Shown here one piece after another: positions 22,776 to 34,955 of a stretch of 64,000 nt of DNA. The stretch spans positions 947,978-1,011,977 of the forward strand of contig JAESIW010000207.1 of NCBI GenBank assembly GCA_016802295.1, read 5' to 3'. A model generated the notes under the pieces. That model did no database searches. It was not told the DNA's origin and saw only the letters and a program-made list of their open reading frames with translations. How positions within the stretch are numbered: the stretch's first letter is position 1; each line of letters starts with the position of its first letter. The translations under genes were made by a program, and so were the position numbers. The stretch comes from Brachionus rotundiformis (lineage: Eukaryota; Rotifera; Eurotatoria; Ploima; Brachionidae).

Positions 22776-24120
22776 AAGCTAACAAATCTCTCACTCACTC
22801 AATCACTCACTTACATATGCACACCTCTATTAACCTAACCCTTGCTCCCCAAATAGTCCACTGGTCACAATTAAAATTTGGAACACTCTTGCCTTACTTA
22901 TCTGCTTTGGTTTGCCAAAGCTGTTTTTTTTTGGATTAAATGAAGCTCTGTGCTGGTTGCTAGGCAAATTTTTGCATTGATTTGTTGCAATACATGCGCC
23001 ACAAGTCGTCGCATTAACATTTGTTTCTACAATGGTAGTTGACATGGATTTTCATAAGGCTTTGAGTGTTCCGTATTGTGACAGAGGCAGTGCGCTGTCT
23101 TACTAATATGCTCAAAAATGTGATCTTTAGATTGCATAATTGGAAAATTTTAAGCAAAATCAGATCACTTCATTTAACGTGTTTAAAATTTATCTCTTAA
23201 AAAGTGAGCTATCACGCCACTCTTGCCATACACTTCCCAAGTATGTGCTCTTAATTGCAACAAAAATCGAGAATAACCTGAATAAATAATTATAATCAAT
23301 CATAAAAAATTTATTTAATTTGAATTTTGACAATTAGCTATTGATTTTATATCTATTTTTAAATTAAATAAAAACACCACTTTGGATACCGGGTACCATC
23401 TACAATTAAAATGTGAAAAAATGTTCTAAATGTCTTATACTAAAGCATATAATAAAATAAGTCTACTAATCTACATTGGACCTATTTCTGCTACCCGTTT
23501 GGGAAAAAAAAATATTTTCTTATGTTTTTTTTATTTTTTCATTAAAAAATAAAAGCTTTTATTTAAACTAAGATAATTTTTGATAAATTATGCACGCTTA
23601 CTTTTACTTGGAATTAGGCCAAAGTCAATTGAACAAAATATTATCATGATTGATAGAATAGTATTAAAAAAAATACACAACAGATAGAGAAAATATTTAA
23701 TTTTTGCGTTTTCTTATAAATTCTAATTGATAAACATAATTATTAAATTTTTTTTTGGCTAACATTGATCTAATAATTGACAAATTTAATTGTAAATTGA
23801 ATAATAATTAAAAAAAAATTAACAATTTTAGCTGATTGTCATTATAAGCTTAAATTTAGAAAAAATGAAACTTATTTATGTGATATTTTTACTCTAGATC
23901 GAAATAAAAAATTATCTATTATATATATTTTTTTATCTTTTATTATCTAATTTTATAAGATAATTCAAATGAATTTAAAAAAGTTCCGCACTCCTCAATT
24001 CAAGACGCACACACACACACACATTATGTTCTTAATTGAGCATAATTTTCTATTATTCAAAATTTTATAATTTTTTAAATAGTTAAACTAAATTTTAATA
24101 ATTTTTCGCCCAATTATAAA
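22776..24120. other. gene-poor stretch
   Basis: AT-rich, with a short (CA)n run at 24007-24023. No gene recognised. A 71-codon - strand frame (23045-22830) is Asn/Cys-containing but shows no family. Confidence 0.35.
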
Positions 24121-25872
24121 ATGAATAAATTTAATAAAATAAAAAGTAAATTTATCTATTAATTTATTAAAATGTAGTATGTTACATAATATAATTTGAA
24201 AAGACATACTGAACGCCAACTACACAGAGGACTCGTCGGATTGTGTGAACAGCGACATTGAGATCACCAGCTCGTACACCAACGCCAGGACCAATCTGGC
24301 CGAGGATTCGAGCGACTCGCTCACCTGCGATCGCGACAACGACTCGTCGTCGAGCCTGAGCTTTCTCCAAGTGGGCGAAAAGCGGCTCAAGACTGGCAAG
24401 TCGGGCCAGAAGCAGGTCGATCATGCCCGACTGGCCGAGTGCCTCGACTATTTGCACCGCATGATCGGCCGCAAGGACAAAGAGGACATATTCGGCCTGC
24501 CGGTTACCGACGACATCGCTCCCGGATACAGCTCCATCATCAAAAACCCCATGGACCTGAGCACCATGAGAAAAAAAATAGACACCCATGCCTACAATAG
24601 CATTGTAGAATACAGGGTAGCCAACTTCCTAATAATAAAATATGCTTATTAATTAACAAAATCTTAATTAAGAATGATTTGATATTGATGTGTGAAAATT
24701 GCATGATATACAACAAGTCGGACACCATTTATTACCAAGCTGCGCGCAAAATGCTTGACTACGGCCTAAAATTGCTCAGTAAAGTAACAAAACATTAGCT
24801 TAGTTTGTTAATTAGGTGATTAGAGATAAATAATTAAGGAAAAGCTGAACTCAATGAGGAATACGGTGCGCATTTTGCGCTACTTGACCCCTGGCGAGTT
24901 TGGCTTTGAAGAAGGCAGTGCCGAGTCGGAGCCAAGTCCACAGCTGATTCGCAAAAGAGCTGAACAATCGCAGCAAAAGTCGTTCAATGCTCCGTACACG
25001 TCCCGCCTTGGTCCCAACAACAGCATCATAATATCAAAAAATAAACTCTTATTGTAAATAAAAAAAATAAAAATTATTTATTAAATTTTTTATTTAAATT
25101 AATTTGTACAGAAAGCCGGATGTTGTGCAGAGGGATTCGTATATAGTGCCGGCAGAGGGAGAAGATGTCAACGAAGACATTGGTGAGAGGGTCAAAGAAA
25201 TGGCAGCTTTGGCAGCCAAGCGCTTGGCGAACAGGAATCCGCATGGACAAGTACCACCTTGGCAGCATGTGCACATGGTAGATTATTTAATTTTTGTTTA
25301 AGATGGGCTTTTTGAAAAGAAATGATAATGGATGTCTGAGCTATCACTTTTTGAAAAATACGGTCAAAAAAGAGGACAATGACCGGGAAAAAACTGTCTC
25401 CATTGGAAATTTGAGCGAGGGCCTGCAACCAAATTCTTACTCAATGGCAAGTTTTGTTGAGGATAAGAAAAACTCTTCCAAACCGAGTAAGAAAAATAAT
25501 TTAGCACACTTAAACAAAGATAAAAATTAAATATTCCAAGTGCACTTTGTGGAGAGTGGACCATTTGGTTCAAACGCTCCCACCTACGATGCCAGCTACA
25601 GCGCTCTGTCCAAAGAGGAGACCGATGTTCTGCTAACCACGTATGGCGACGAGACTTCTTACCAATACGCGCTCAGTTTTATGGAGTTTAAAAAAGATTC
25701 AGGTGTTTTGTTCAATAGGTATGTCAATTTAGTCCTTAACTCGCTGACCAACAACGAGCATGAAAAATATCTGCAATACTTGACCAAAAGACAAAGCCAA
25801 GACTTATCACATGATGCACCAATGCAACAGACTGATGTCAAAACAGAGCCCGCACAGTCCCAAACTGCATAA
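24121..25872 (+). CDS. BRD7/BRD9-type bromodomain protein
   Basis: Seven exons: 24121-24145, 24204-24616, 24673-24783, 24839-25053, 25112-25250, 25303-25486, 25541-25872; 472 aa. All introns are 52-58 nt and all phases agree. BRD7/9 are subunits of PBAF/ncBAF chromatin remodellers. The bromodomain runs from exon 2 into exon 3: FGLPVTDDIAPGYSSIIKNP, then across the splice site MCENCMIYNKSDTIYYQ, which carries the acetyl-lysine-binding Asn. The C-terminal DUF3512 region shows MGFLKRNDNG and LLTTYGDETSYQYALSFMEF, which match BRD9 closely. The donor at 25250 was preferred over 25277 because it restores a normal intron length and the BRD9-like G-x-MGFLKR junction. The first exon (MNKFNKIK) is inferred from an in-phase GT-AG pair. 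Compared with vertebrates the N- and C-termini are short. Confidence 0.92.
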
Positions 25873-26002
25873 ATTTTTCTTGTTGTTTTCTTTTTTGTAT
25901 TTTTATAATAAAAAAATCTTATTTTGTCTAAAATTAAAAAATTTTTTAAAAGTCTATTTTTAAATTTTGCCCTAAAAAAATTTCAATTGAAAAGCAAAAA
26001 TT

Positions 26003-26647
26003 ATGAATAATTACAGAATATTAAGTATTCAATGTTTAAATGGTAACAATAGACAGATTGCTGTTGCCAATCTTTTACACAATGCACGACAATCATTTAT
26101 GGCAATTAAAGATTCGTTTAATAAACAAAAAAATTATAAAAAGTTAATTGTATCCCTAATAATTTTGGATGCTATGCTTTTTTTCAACAAACAAAATGAG
26201 TCCAGAGTGGTCTTGTCAATATTTATGGCCTATCAAGCACTGGTGTTTGTTTTACCATTGTTAATTTACTTATTAGTTTTAGTAGATCATCTGAAAATTT
26301 TTTTTATTGAGTTAAAAGAATCAGATAGAGTGATTTATGTGGTGTTTTTGGATAAGAATGGACAAACAATGGGTAACATGGCATTTAAAATTGAACCAGA
26401 TTGCCAAATACTGACGAATTTAGATTTTAGCATTTGTTTTTCGATTAAAAATTATCAATTAAAACATGGATCAGTACTTAGACTATTTAATATTTTGAAA
26501 ATGATTAATATAAACACAATTGTTTGGACCTCGAGTTCGAATGGCAACGATCTGGCCAAATTAATGTACTATTTAGACTCTGATCTATTCTTAAATAGAG
26601 AAATAATTTGTGTCTCTAAAAAATTAAAGTACATTATTAATTTATGA
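26003..26647 (+). CDS. small membrane protein, possibly NAT8/NAT14-like
   Basis: Intronless, 214 aa. Hydrophobic segments lie at about residues 48-60 and 70-97, forming a likely membrane hairpin. The rest is soluble and ends in a beta/alpha-like region (VIYVVFLDKNGQTMGNMAF, then NTIVWTSSSNGNDLAKLMYYL). A membrane hairpin followed by a GNAT-like half recalls NAT8/NAT14 proteins, but no acetyl-CoA-binding R/Q-x-x-G-x-G/A motif is visible; only KHGS sits where it might be. It starts 130 bp after the BRD7/9 stop on the same strand. Function is not established. Confidence 0.6.
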   Translation: MNNYRILSIQCLNGNNRQIAVANLLHNARQSFMAIKDSFNKQKNYKKLIVSLIILDAMLFFNKQNESRVVLSIFMAYQALVFVLPLLIYLLVLVDHLKIFFIELKESDRVIYVVFLDKNGQTMGNMAFKIEPDCQILTNLDFSICFSIKNYQLKHGSVLRLFNILKMININTIVWTSSSNGNDLAKLMYYLDSDLFLNREIICVSKKLKYIINL

Positions 26648-28248
26648 TGTTTGTAAATTCATTTTTAAATATAAGATAATAAAACAATAAAGATAAACTT
26701 TTTGGTTATTAATATTAGAATATTTATTTTTTTGCTAATTTTTTTATTAACTATTGCCAAAGCATGTTCAACCGTAACCAAATATTGTGCATATTTTTGC
26801 ATCTTTTAAAATTTCTTAAGAGTTTGGTACATATAGATTGGAAGTTAATTGAGTAAAGCATTGAAAGCTATAAATTAGAAGTAAAGCGATAAGATTCTTA
26901 AGTTATTTTTATAGAAAAATTCTCATATTTTTTGTTTCAATTTATTTTTGTCCATAAAGCTAAATCAAAAAAGATATCTTTTCGTATCGTTGGCTAAGTT
27001 GGAAAGCTTAAGCACAGGTAAGAACACATTATTTGAATTTGAATGAAGCTTGTTGGTGAAAGGAACCAACTTAGCTTTAATCCAATTATTTTAGTAAACA
27101 TAGCGATTTAAATTCATGCTGCTATGGCTAGTATTTGGTTTGGTAGATACAGATAAGATTTGCTGGTGTCAAATTGGAAAAATTTCTTTTTAATGTAATA
27201 AAGAAAGCTTAAAAAAGTTGATCTCAGGATGAGCCATAGGGCGAGTGGTAAATAGAATTTGAATGAAAGGAACACATGTCCCAAAAAACAATGGACCAAT
27301 TGGTTTTTTTTCCAAACAATATTCAAATAAACAATGTTATATGTTTACTTTTATTGTAATTTGAAGTTTTATTTAAATTGATAAATATAAAATTAATTAG
27401 TAAATTATAAGTCATTTTATCTATACAATTCAAAAAGGTATTATTTTTGTTATTTGAGGAGCTAAATGAAGTCATGTTCTTAAATACTAAATTAGATACC
27501 CCGATCACCATCAATGGCACAAATCAAGTTTGCCATCAGTTCAGAGATGTAACAACATCTAGCTATTAAGTTATCTAGCTAATGAACAAAAAAGGCGACT
27601 TCGTGTGATCCATCTGGTTTAAGACAAAAAGACATGAACTCACAGTGAATCATAGGCACAAGGAGTGACTTAATGCTTCCCAAGATTGAATTTTAGTATT
27701 TCAATTCAATCGAGTGACATCTTTCAATCTAGATTAATATTATATGAATAAATAAAGTTTACTTAAATTTATGAAATTTCTAAAAACTTTAAAAAACAAT
27801 CAATGATTTTTACAATTTTTTAACAATTTAAGAAAAAGTTTGCAAACATGTAAACAAATTTTATAAAAATTAATTTTATATAAAAAAAGGACCAAAATAT
27901 TAATTAAATAAAATTTTATCCAATGATTTTTTTTAATTTTCTAAACATAAATATTTTATATATGAAGTGTCATGGTGGTCAGAGTTAGTGTTATGCAAAC
28001 ATTTTATTGGAAATTGGCATACAATAATCATATAAGACAAAATAAAAAACAACACTTAGTATGCGCGTATAAGGCATACTTATTCAAAAGTTGAAGGTCG
28101 TTTGCTGCAAATTTTCAAAAAAACAAATCTCAAACGAACTTCTACCAATGCAAAGCACTAATATTTAGATGCAAAATTTTAATTATCTTATAATAAAGAT
28201 CACAGTATAGCTGCACTTGTTAATTGTTAATCCATAAACTTTTGTATA
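26648..28248. other. intergenic with repeat family B copy
   Basis: About 26750-27130 belongs to repeat family B (see separate entry). The remainder is AT-rich without a recognised gene. Sequence just upstream of 28249 should contain the kinesin promoter. Confidence 0.4.
26750..27130 (+). repeat. dispersed repeat family B, copy 1
   Basis: Shares GCATGTTCAACC, TAACCAAATATT, TTTTTGCATCTTTTAA, GTATCGTTGG and CATGCTGCT blocks, in the same order, with the reverse complement of 34790-34955. This copy is longer and has internal insertions. No coding capacity. Confidence 0.75.
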
Positions 28249-31200
28249 ATGAGCAAGTATAAAAATAGCCAAAATTGCCAATATGTGCCAATATTGAGAC
28301 CATTTTTTATTTAGAAAGCTTAAAACAGCGGCCAGGGTGGACCCGGTCGAAGTCTATTGCCGGATCAGGCCTTTACCAAACGACACAGACGAATCATGTC
28401 TCAAAATACTGGACGAGTCCAACCTGATGCTTCAAATACCAGAAGTAAACCATTACACCCCCCCCCCCATCCATTACCATGCATTGAATCTTTTTTAAGT
28501 GCTCGGCTTCGTACCGATCCGGCCAAGTCAAACAACTGGTCTACTCATTTACCCAAATATTCGACGACCAAACATCCCAGAAGCAGCTGTTCGAACAAGT
28601 GACCATGCCTCTGGTGCAGGATCTGGTCTCGGGCAAGAACGGCCTGATGTTCACGTACGGCGTGACCGGCTCTGGCAAGACCTACTCCATGATTGGCAAT
28701 CAGCACGAGTCCGGCATGCTGCAGCGCTCTCTGGACTGCCTTTTTCAGTCAATTCAGGGCAACATCGCGCGCAAGAACACGTTCAAGCCGGACAGAATGA
28801 ACTCGTTTGACATCCAGGCGGCCGAGTGCGACGGCCGCCTGTCCAATCCGTGCCCAACTCCCAACCAGGCCAAGCTGAACAAACAGCAGCAAATTTTCCT
28901 CAACGAGCTGCAGCTTAGCAACAAGTTTAGCTGTCAAATAAGCCGCGACAACTACTACGCAGTCTACATATCTTGTATTGAGATCTACAACAACTACATA
29001 TACGATTTGCTGGACGATGTGGCGTCGTCGAGCACTCCGACCATGTCGGCCGGCGGACAGGACCTAAAAGAGTCGAAAAACTTGAAAGAGGACTCCAGGG
29101 GATGCATGTACATTAAGGATGTAAACGAAATAGAGGTCAAGAGCATCGAAGAGGCGCTCGAGCTGATCTCTAGGGCGCAGAAGAAGAGAGTGGTCGCCTA
29201 CACCGAGCTGAACTCGGAGTCTTCCAGAAGCCATAGCATATTCAGCATTCGGTTGGTGCAGTCCGCTTGCCAGAGCAAACAATCGCCGGTGTGCGTGAGC
29301 CAGTTGTCGCTGGTCGACTTGGCCGGCAGTGAGCGCTCCAAGCGGACCAAGAACACCGGCTCGCGGCTCAGGGAGGCCGGCAGCATAAACTCGTCGCTCA
29401 TGGCGCTCCGCAACTGCATCGAGACCCTCAGGGAAAACTCAATCAGTGGCTACAAAAAGATGGTGCCCTACCGCGACTCCAAGCTCACTCTCTTGTTCAA
29501 AAACTACTTCGAAGGCAATGGCAAAATAAAGATGATCTTGTGCATTAATCCAAATTCAGTCGAGTTCGACGAAACTTCGGTTAGTTACTTCTTTTTCCCA
29601 TTTACCAAATTTAACCAAATAAAATATTTACCATTGTCCTCTTTAAGCATTAGGTTGCTAGTCTATTTTGTCTGTTATACCATTGGTGAAATATTTTTTG
29701 TTTTTTTTTTTTTAGATAATTAAAAAAGAGCTTAGTTTTAATTGTACCATTATTTAACAAAAGATAACTTTAAGGCAATTAGAAGTCAGTTTAAAATGTA
29801 ATTAATGCTAAACTACATCAAATACATCCTTTGGAGGAAAAATCAAATATCAATGTCTATTAAGCTATAAAAGATAATTTTACTGTTTATTTTTCTAATC
29901 AATAATTATTAATGACTGTTATTTTTTCATTGTATCTAAAAAATAAGCTATCTAAATATAGCGAATGAATATTTTTTTAAAGTATCTAATTATTTTATCT
30001 AAGTATCTAAATTTTTTGATTGTATATCAAAAAAAAAAGAAGAAGAATTTTTTTGATATTTTATTTAGAAAAGGACCGGAAATAGGAAAGGAATCTTTTT
30101 CAACTTCATTTTGAATTTCCATTTCTGTTTCTTGAGCCTCAATTTCTTCCATCACATCAACTTGACTCAAAATTGAATTTACAAGAGCCTCTGGTAATTT
30201 CTTTTGATTTCGCATGTAATCTCATATAATTGTCAAAAAATTGTTCTGTTGATAATTAAAGATTTTAATATTTGTCAATTAGATATTAAATTGAATTTTT
30301 TTTTGATGCAAAAAAAGGCCATCACTTTTGATTTCCACTCAAGTCGATTGCTTCACCCTTGCTTCTGCGCTCTTTTGTGATTGTCGACATCCATGTTATT
30401 GCTGGTCTTTCTACCTTTCTTCGCCCTTGGGATGTCCATTCAAAAGCTATGCTCAGCTCTGCTCTGTTCTGGCAAACACTCGTTTTGCTTTTAAATCTTC
30501 AAGCTTTGTTGCTAAGTCCCACTGTATACCCCTCGGGATTGAAATGGTTTTCCTCATGACATAATCAATCATAATTAGGATTAGTGTCGGAGAGAGGACA
30601 CGTCCTTGTCTGACTCGTGTACACACTTTGAAGCTCTCCGATTGTTCTCGAACTTCTCAAAGAAGAGTTTAATCAAGTTAACTATCTTCTGTGGCTGGCC
30701 ATAGTTTCTTGATATGGCCCAAATGGTTTCTCTATCAAAGGTTTCCTGTTTGCCCTTCCCCTAGAATAAATTGAATTGGTATTAAAGAAATGGTAAAAAT
30801 TGTAAATGAGACATTCACAAGTGTGTCTCAGGTGAGATGAGAACTAGATTGAAATTAAGTTGTCTTGTGGCAATTTTTCGATTATAATTTTTATTGACTA
30901 AAAAACAGTCATATTTTTATATGATTATTAATTAATAATAGATCATTTAATGGCAATTTGAAGCCAATTAAGCGAATTAAAATTTTTAAATATACATAAA
31001 ATGCATGTTTTGTAGATAGAAAGAGGGATATAAGAGGAATTTTTTAAAATTAAGTTAACAAGTATTGATTTTCCAATTGTTTTTAAATAATGAAATTTGA
31101 TCTATTAATTTTTTTTATCACCGTTAGATAATAGATGGCCCAGTGTTTTTGTCATTAATTATTTATTAGCTTTACTATCTTTAAAATACAATATATCAAA

Positions 31201-33610
31201 ATAAGGTAAAATATTTTCTTAAAAAATGATACTACCATCATTTGGTAACTAATTATTCTATTTGTGAGTGACCAGTTAATATCAGACAAGAGGATAAAGT
31301 GTTCGATCAGCATCCCCAAAACTACATCTGTTTCTTTTGTCAATGGTTACTCGAATGGAATATTCTTCTAATTAGATTTAAGCACATCTAAAATTGGTTC
31401 TTTTTTGAGAAAATTTTTTGAGCATTTTCTGATGTTTGATTGCTGTTAAATTGCACAAAACCAGAATAGCTATCTCATCAAAGTTTATACTTCAAATTAT
31501 TTTTTTTAATAAATTAATTATAAAGCAATTATTTTTTAAAAATTATTTTAGTAATTTATTAATCATTATGTACTTGGTGACTATTTATTCTATTTATAAG
31601 CAATTCGTTGACTAGATAAGATGATAAACATATCCACAAGTATCTCAACTGCATCCATTAAACCACATTTGTTTTAATTGGCAATGGATCTTGGCAAATA
31701 TTTTTCATTAATAAACATTTCGGTATTTTCTGCTTGCCAAACGAGAATATTCTTCTGGCTAGGTTCTTTTCGGAGCAATCGGAAAATGATCTTAAGTGTT
31801 TGATCGCAGCAAATTTGTACCATACCTGAGTTTTGAAAGTTTTTTTGACTTATTTATGGATGGAACATATGACTGTAACATGAAAAGATAAAAGTTTTTT
31901 ATATATCTTTTTCAATCGTTTAACTAATTATTTTTAATTTATATAATGGTTATGTAATGGTAATTTATTGCTATGATTGGATACGCTTTTTAAAATAATA
32001 AAATTTCTTTTTGCCATCAGTATCTTTTTCTGTAATGACAGATCCATTTCTAATTATATTTGACAATTAATTAGCTATATATAAATAATTATTTTGATTA
32101 TTTTATAATTAAATTTAATTCATAAATGTAGTGCCATCATTCTAAATGATATTTTTTGACCAAGCTAATAATCAAGCCAACAACATTTTTTTAAATGAAA
32201 ATTTCATTTACCATTAGCCTTTCGAACCACCTGCTTCCAATTAAAAAAAAACATTTTTTTTTTATTAAAAAATAAATAATTTAGTCATTAAAACAAAATT
32301 AATGGTTTTAGAATGTTCTAAAATTCAGCGATCTTGTCAAAGACGTCCTTGTTCCGGGCAGCTCAGAAACCAATGTCAACCTAGGCTCAAGAATACCCAA
32401 ATCAGCATCGGTCAACTCCAATATTAACTTCAAGATTACGTTTGATGATCTGGAAAATCACAACTTGGCCCTATTGACAAACTTGCAGCAAAAGTACCTT
32501 TGTTTTACCAAAGTTTTACCATCTTAAACTCATTTTTTGATAAGCAATTATTCGCTAATGAGCGAAAGCTTTCCCCCATTGGACATATTCTCTCCAGACG
32601 ATGACCACACTATCAAGAGAATAATAGACTATCTGGAAGAGTTTCAGCGACGGCGCGACGCACTCGTCCACGAAACAGACCTCATCAAGCAGCAATTCTA
32701 TGGCAAACTGCGCGAGATAAACGACGAGCTTGAACGTCTCAGGGAGGAGCGCAACGACTACAAGAACCGCTTGGATAGCAAGGAAAAGGAGCAAATGAAG
32801 TTCGACAACAAAATAAAGGCCTTGGAAAAGATAATAAACACGAACAGCTCGTACCAGAGGACACCATTGAGCCACATTAGCAACCAAACGAGCTACAAGA
32901 ACACAATGAACACGCCCAGCAATGGATTCATGTCCAGCTGCAGCTCGACCAACAACAGCGGGCCCATTTCGAGCTCTAGTGTACAGAGCAACAGTGTTGG
33001 AAGCACAATTGGCGAGACACCAGTGCGCACCCGAGTCGCCAATGTCCACTCGGCACTAAAATCCTCGTCCAGCTCACAAACGCCGTCCTCAGGTCGTGTG
33101 GTCGGCTCCATTCTCAACTCGGCCGCTTACAACAGGTACCAGACGCCGGCAAAAACCAAAGAAGGCGTCCCAGTGGCGAATAGACGCGCCGGACGCAGAT
33201 CCAAGTCGGCCGAGATGTGGCTAGATCACAAACCGCCCACAGTGGCCAAGACCGACACTGTCCTGCAGCCAAGAATGCACAAAAAAAAGTCCGTGAGCAG
33301 ATTGGAACTAAACGATGCCAAAAAGTCGTCCAAATACGTGCTCACGCACCAGCAACAAGATGATAATGGAGAAATCAGAACTAACCTGATCAAAGGTGAC
33401 ATAATCAGATCGCCATCTGGTGGCGCCAATATCATATTCACTGACGTTGAGACCTTGGAAACAAGACAGCAAGAGATTGGTCGCCCATTGAAGAGACCCT
33501 ATGACTGTGACAATCCGGTCGAAGACCGCAACATCATCGAAGAAAGGTGTTCAATAGCTATAGAGGGACATTCAAGTTTTACAAAAACAAGAAATGTGGC
33601 CAATGTTTAA
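28249..33610 (+). CDS. KIF23: kinesin-6 motor, KIF23/MKLP1 (pavarotti/ZEN-4)
   Basis: Five exons: 28249-28256, 28315-28444, 28500-29579, 32312-32493, 32545-33610; 821 aa. KIF23 is the motor half of centralspindlin, which bundles the central spindle in cytokinesis. The motor starts at DPVEVYCRIRPL, with P-loop GVTGSGKT, switch I SSRSHS and switch II LVDLAGSE; the insert between motor strands is typical of kinesin-6. FSDLVKDV in exon 4 continues the motor end, and SFPPLDIF precedes a coiled coil (about 470-545). The C-terminus contains RRSKSAEMWLDHKP, YVLTHQQQDDNGEI, LIKGDI and FTDVETLE, all closely like KIF23. The 8-nt first exon (MSK-) is inferred from an in-phase GT-AG pair. Introns are 58, 55, 2732 and 51 nt; the long one is full of repeats. 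Confidence 0.95.
30300..30780 (-). pseudogene. degenerate LINE fragment inside the KIF23 intron
   Basis: On the - strand, FDRETIWAISRNYGQPQKIV (about 30745-30690) matches the reverse-transcriptase palm region (D...R..lW..m...G.P.kiV). It is followed after many frame breaks by GRRKVERPAITW-like sequence resembling the C-terminal tail. It is heavily decayed and antisense to the kinesin. Confidence 0.65.
31140..31500 (-). repeat. dispersed repeat family C, copy 1
   Basis: Reverse complement matches 39070-39360: ATGAGATAGCTATYCTGGT, AAAAAAGAACCAATTTTAG, then CTCACAAATAGAATAA and GTTACCAARTGATGGT. It lies in the long KIF23 intron. No coding capacity. Confidence 0.75.
31545..31770 (-). repeat. dispersed repeat family C, copy 2
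   Basis: Second, shorter copy beside the first: in reverse complement it shows GTGGTTTAATGGATG, TTATCTAGTCAACGAATTGC, ATAAATAGAATAAATAG and CACCAAGTACATAATG, in the same order as 39070-39360. Confidence 0.7.
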
Positions 33611-34156
33611 GACCACTGTCTTGTGCACAGTTGTTTTTGTTTTCTTTTAGGCGTTTTAGTTGTTATAGCTCAGCACCTTTCTTTATACTTTTATTATTTT
33701 TTTTTTTTTTAAAAAAAAAGAAAAGATTAGATAAATTTTGTATCAAGTAATTAAAATTGAATTAATATGTAAAATTTTTTAATTTTAAAATTAATTAATC
33801 AATCAAATTTTAGACTATTTGGAATTATTTTTTTTTTCTTATGGAGGAAATATTGTTTCAGATATTGATTAAATCATGACTATTTTGAACGCTCAACTAA
33901 CAAAAATAATATCATTTTGAATTGTATAAATAAAATGACTTATAATTTACTAATTAATATTTTTTTATTTATCAATTTAAATATATCTTCAAATTGAAAT
34001 AAGAATAAACAGATAACACAGATAATTTTGATTTTTTTATTTATTTGAATATTGTTTGGAAAAAATACCAGTTGTTCCATTGTTTAGAATATTTGTGCCT
34101 TTCATTCTTATTACACGTCAAAGCCAATGACTAATTTTGCCGACTAGTGCACTAAT
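33611..34156. other. 3' flank of KIF23
   Basis: Contains T-rich and A-rich runs, as expected of a 3' UTR and poly(A) region, then AT-rich DNA with nothing recognised. Confidence 0.4.
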
Positions 34157-34202
34157 GGTACTTCCCAATTATGTAAACTCGCTTACACAATTGGGAAGCA
34201 CC
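34157..34202. repeat. 20-bp inverted repeat hairpin
   Basis: Arms 34157-34176 and 34183-34202 pair with two mismatches around a 6-nt loop; each contains CTTCCCAATT or its complement. It could be the end of a foldback element or a transcribed hairpin. Confidence 0.55.
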
Positions 34203-34244
34203 ATGGTTTGGCGTTGTTCACTAAGTAATGTGCTTGGACTGACC

Positions 34245-34690
34245 TGACAATCAGAATTAGTCACAGTGTTGCAGAGAGACTCCTTGTCTGACTCCTGTAC
34301 ACATTCCGGTCTTCAAGTTAACATACAGTCTACCAGGTTGAACATCTTCTGTGACAGACTGTATGACTTTTAGTACCATTCCAAACTTAATTAAACAAAT
34401 TTGAAAAGGTTAACCATGACCAAATAAACAAGTAAAGAAGCATAAAGAATCTGTATTAAACCCAAAGATTCCAAGGATTCATTGGGATGAAATTTGACAG
34501 TACAAAGAAGAAATAATCCTTTAGCTACCAAATTAACAAGCATTAGATATTTATTTAAACTGGCACAAACACTCATCAAGTCTTATTACCTCTTTTTCTA
34601 TGGCACAATCAAAGACAGGCTTGATAAAATTTATTCATCAGCTAGTAAGATTCTACCAGAAAAGAATTGTTACTCATCAATTTTTTTTTA
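34245..34690. pseudogene. LINE debris (two fragments)
   Basis: 34245-34380 is similar to 30583-30700 in the KIF23 intron (shared CCTTGTCTGACTC, TGTACACA and ATCTTCTGTG blocks), so it is remnant of the same LINE. 34494-34690 on the + strand reads LTSIRYLFKLAQTLIKSYYL, then DRLDKIYSSASKILPEK, which resembles the C-terminal thumb of non-LTR reverse transcriptases. Both are short and decayed. Confidence 0.5.
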
Positions 34691-34789
34691 ATTAATTTTC
34701 CATTTTAATGGTAATAAATTGGCAACAATTTTTTATCTTTTATCTTATCTAAATGTAATTCAATTGATCCAATCTTTCATCTTGGTTAA

Positions 34790-34955
34790 TCTTAATTAGC
34801 CAAAGCAGCATGGACTAAAGCTGGCTGTATAATCCTTCCAACTAAACCAACGATACAAAAAAATATCTATGTGTACCAAAATCTTAAGAAATCTTAAAAG
34901 ATGCAAAAAAATGCATAATATTTGGTTATGGTTGAACATGCTTGGCAACATTTAA
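34790..34955 (-). repeat. dispersed repeat family B, copy 2
   Basis: Inverted relative to the copy at 26750. It is shorter, and lacks the central insert seen there, so it may be closer to the original unit. Confidence 0.75.

Noticed and set aside
25251..25302. 25-nt intron (25278-25302) in the BRD7/9 gene
   Set aside because: An upstream donor at 25251 gives a normal 52-nt intron and a better match to BRD9 at the junction.
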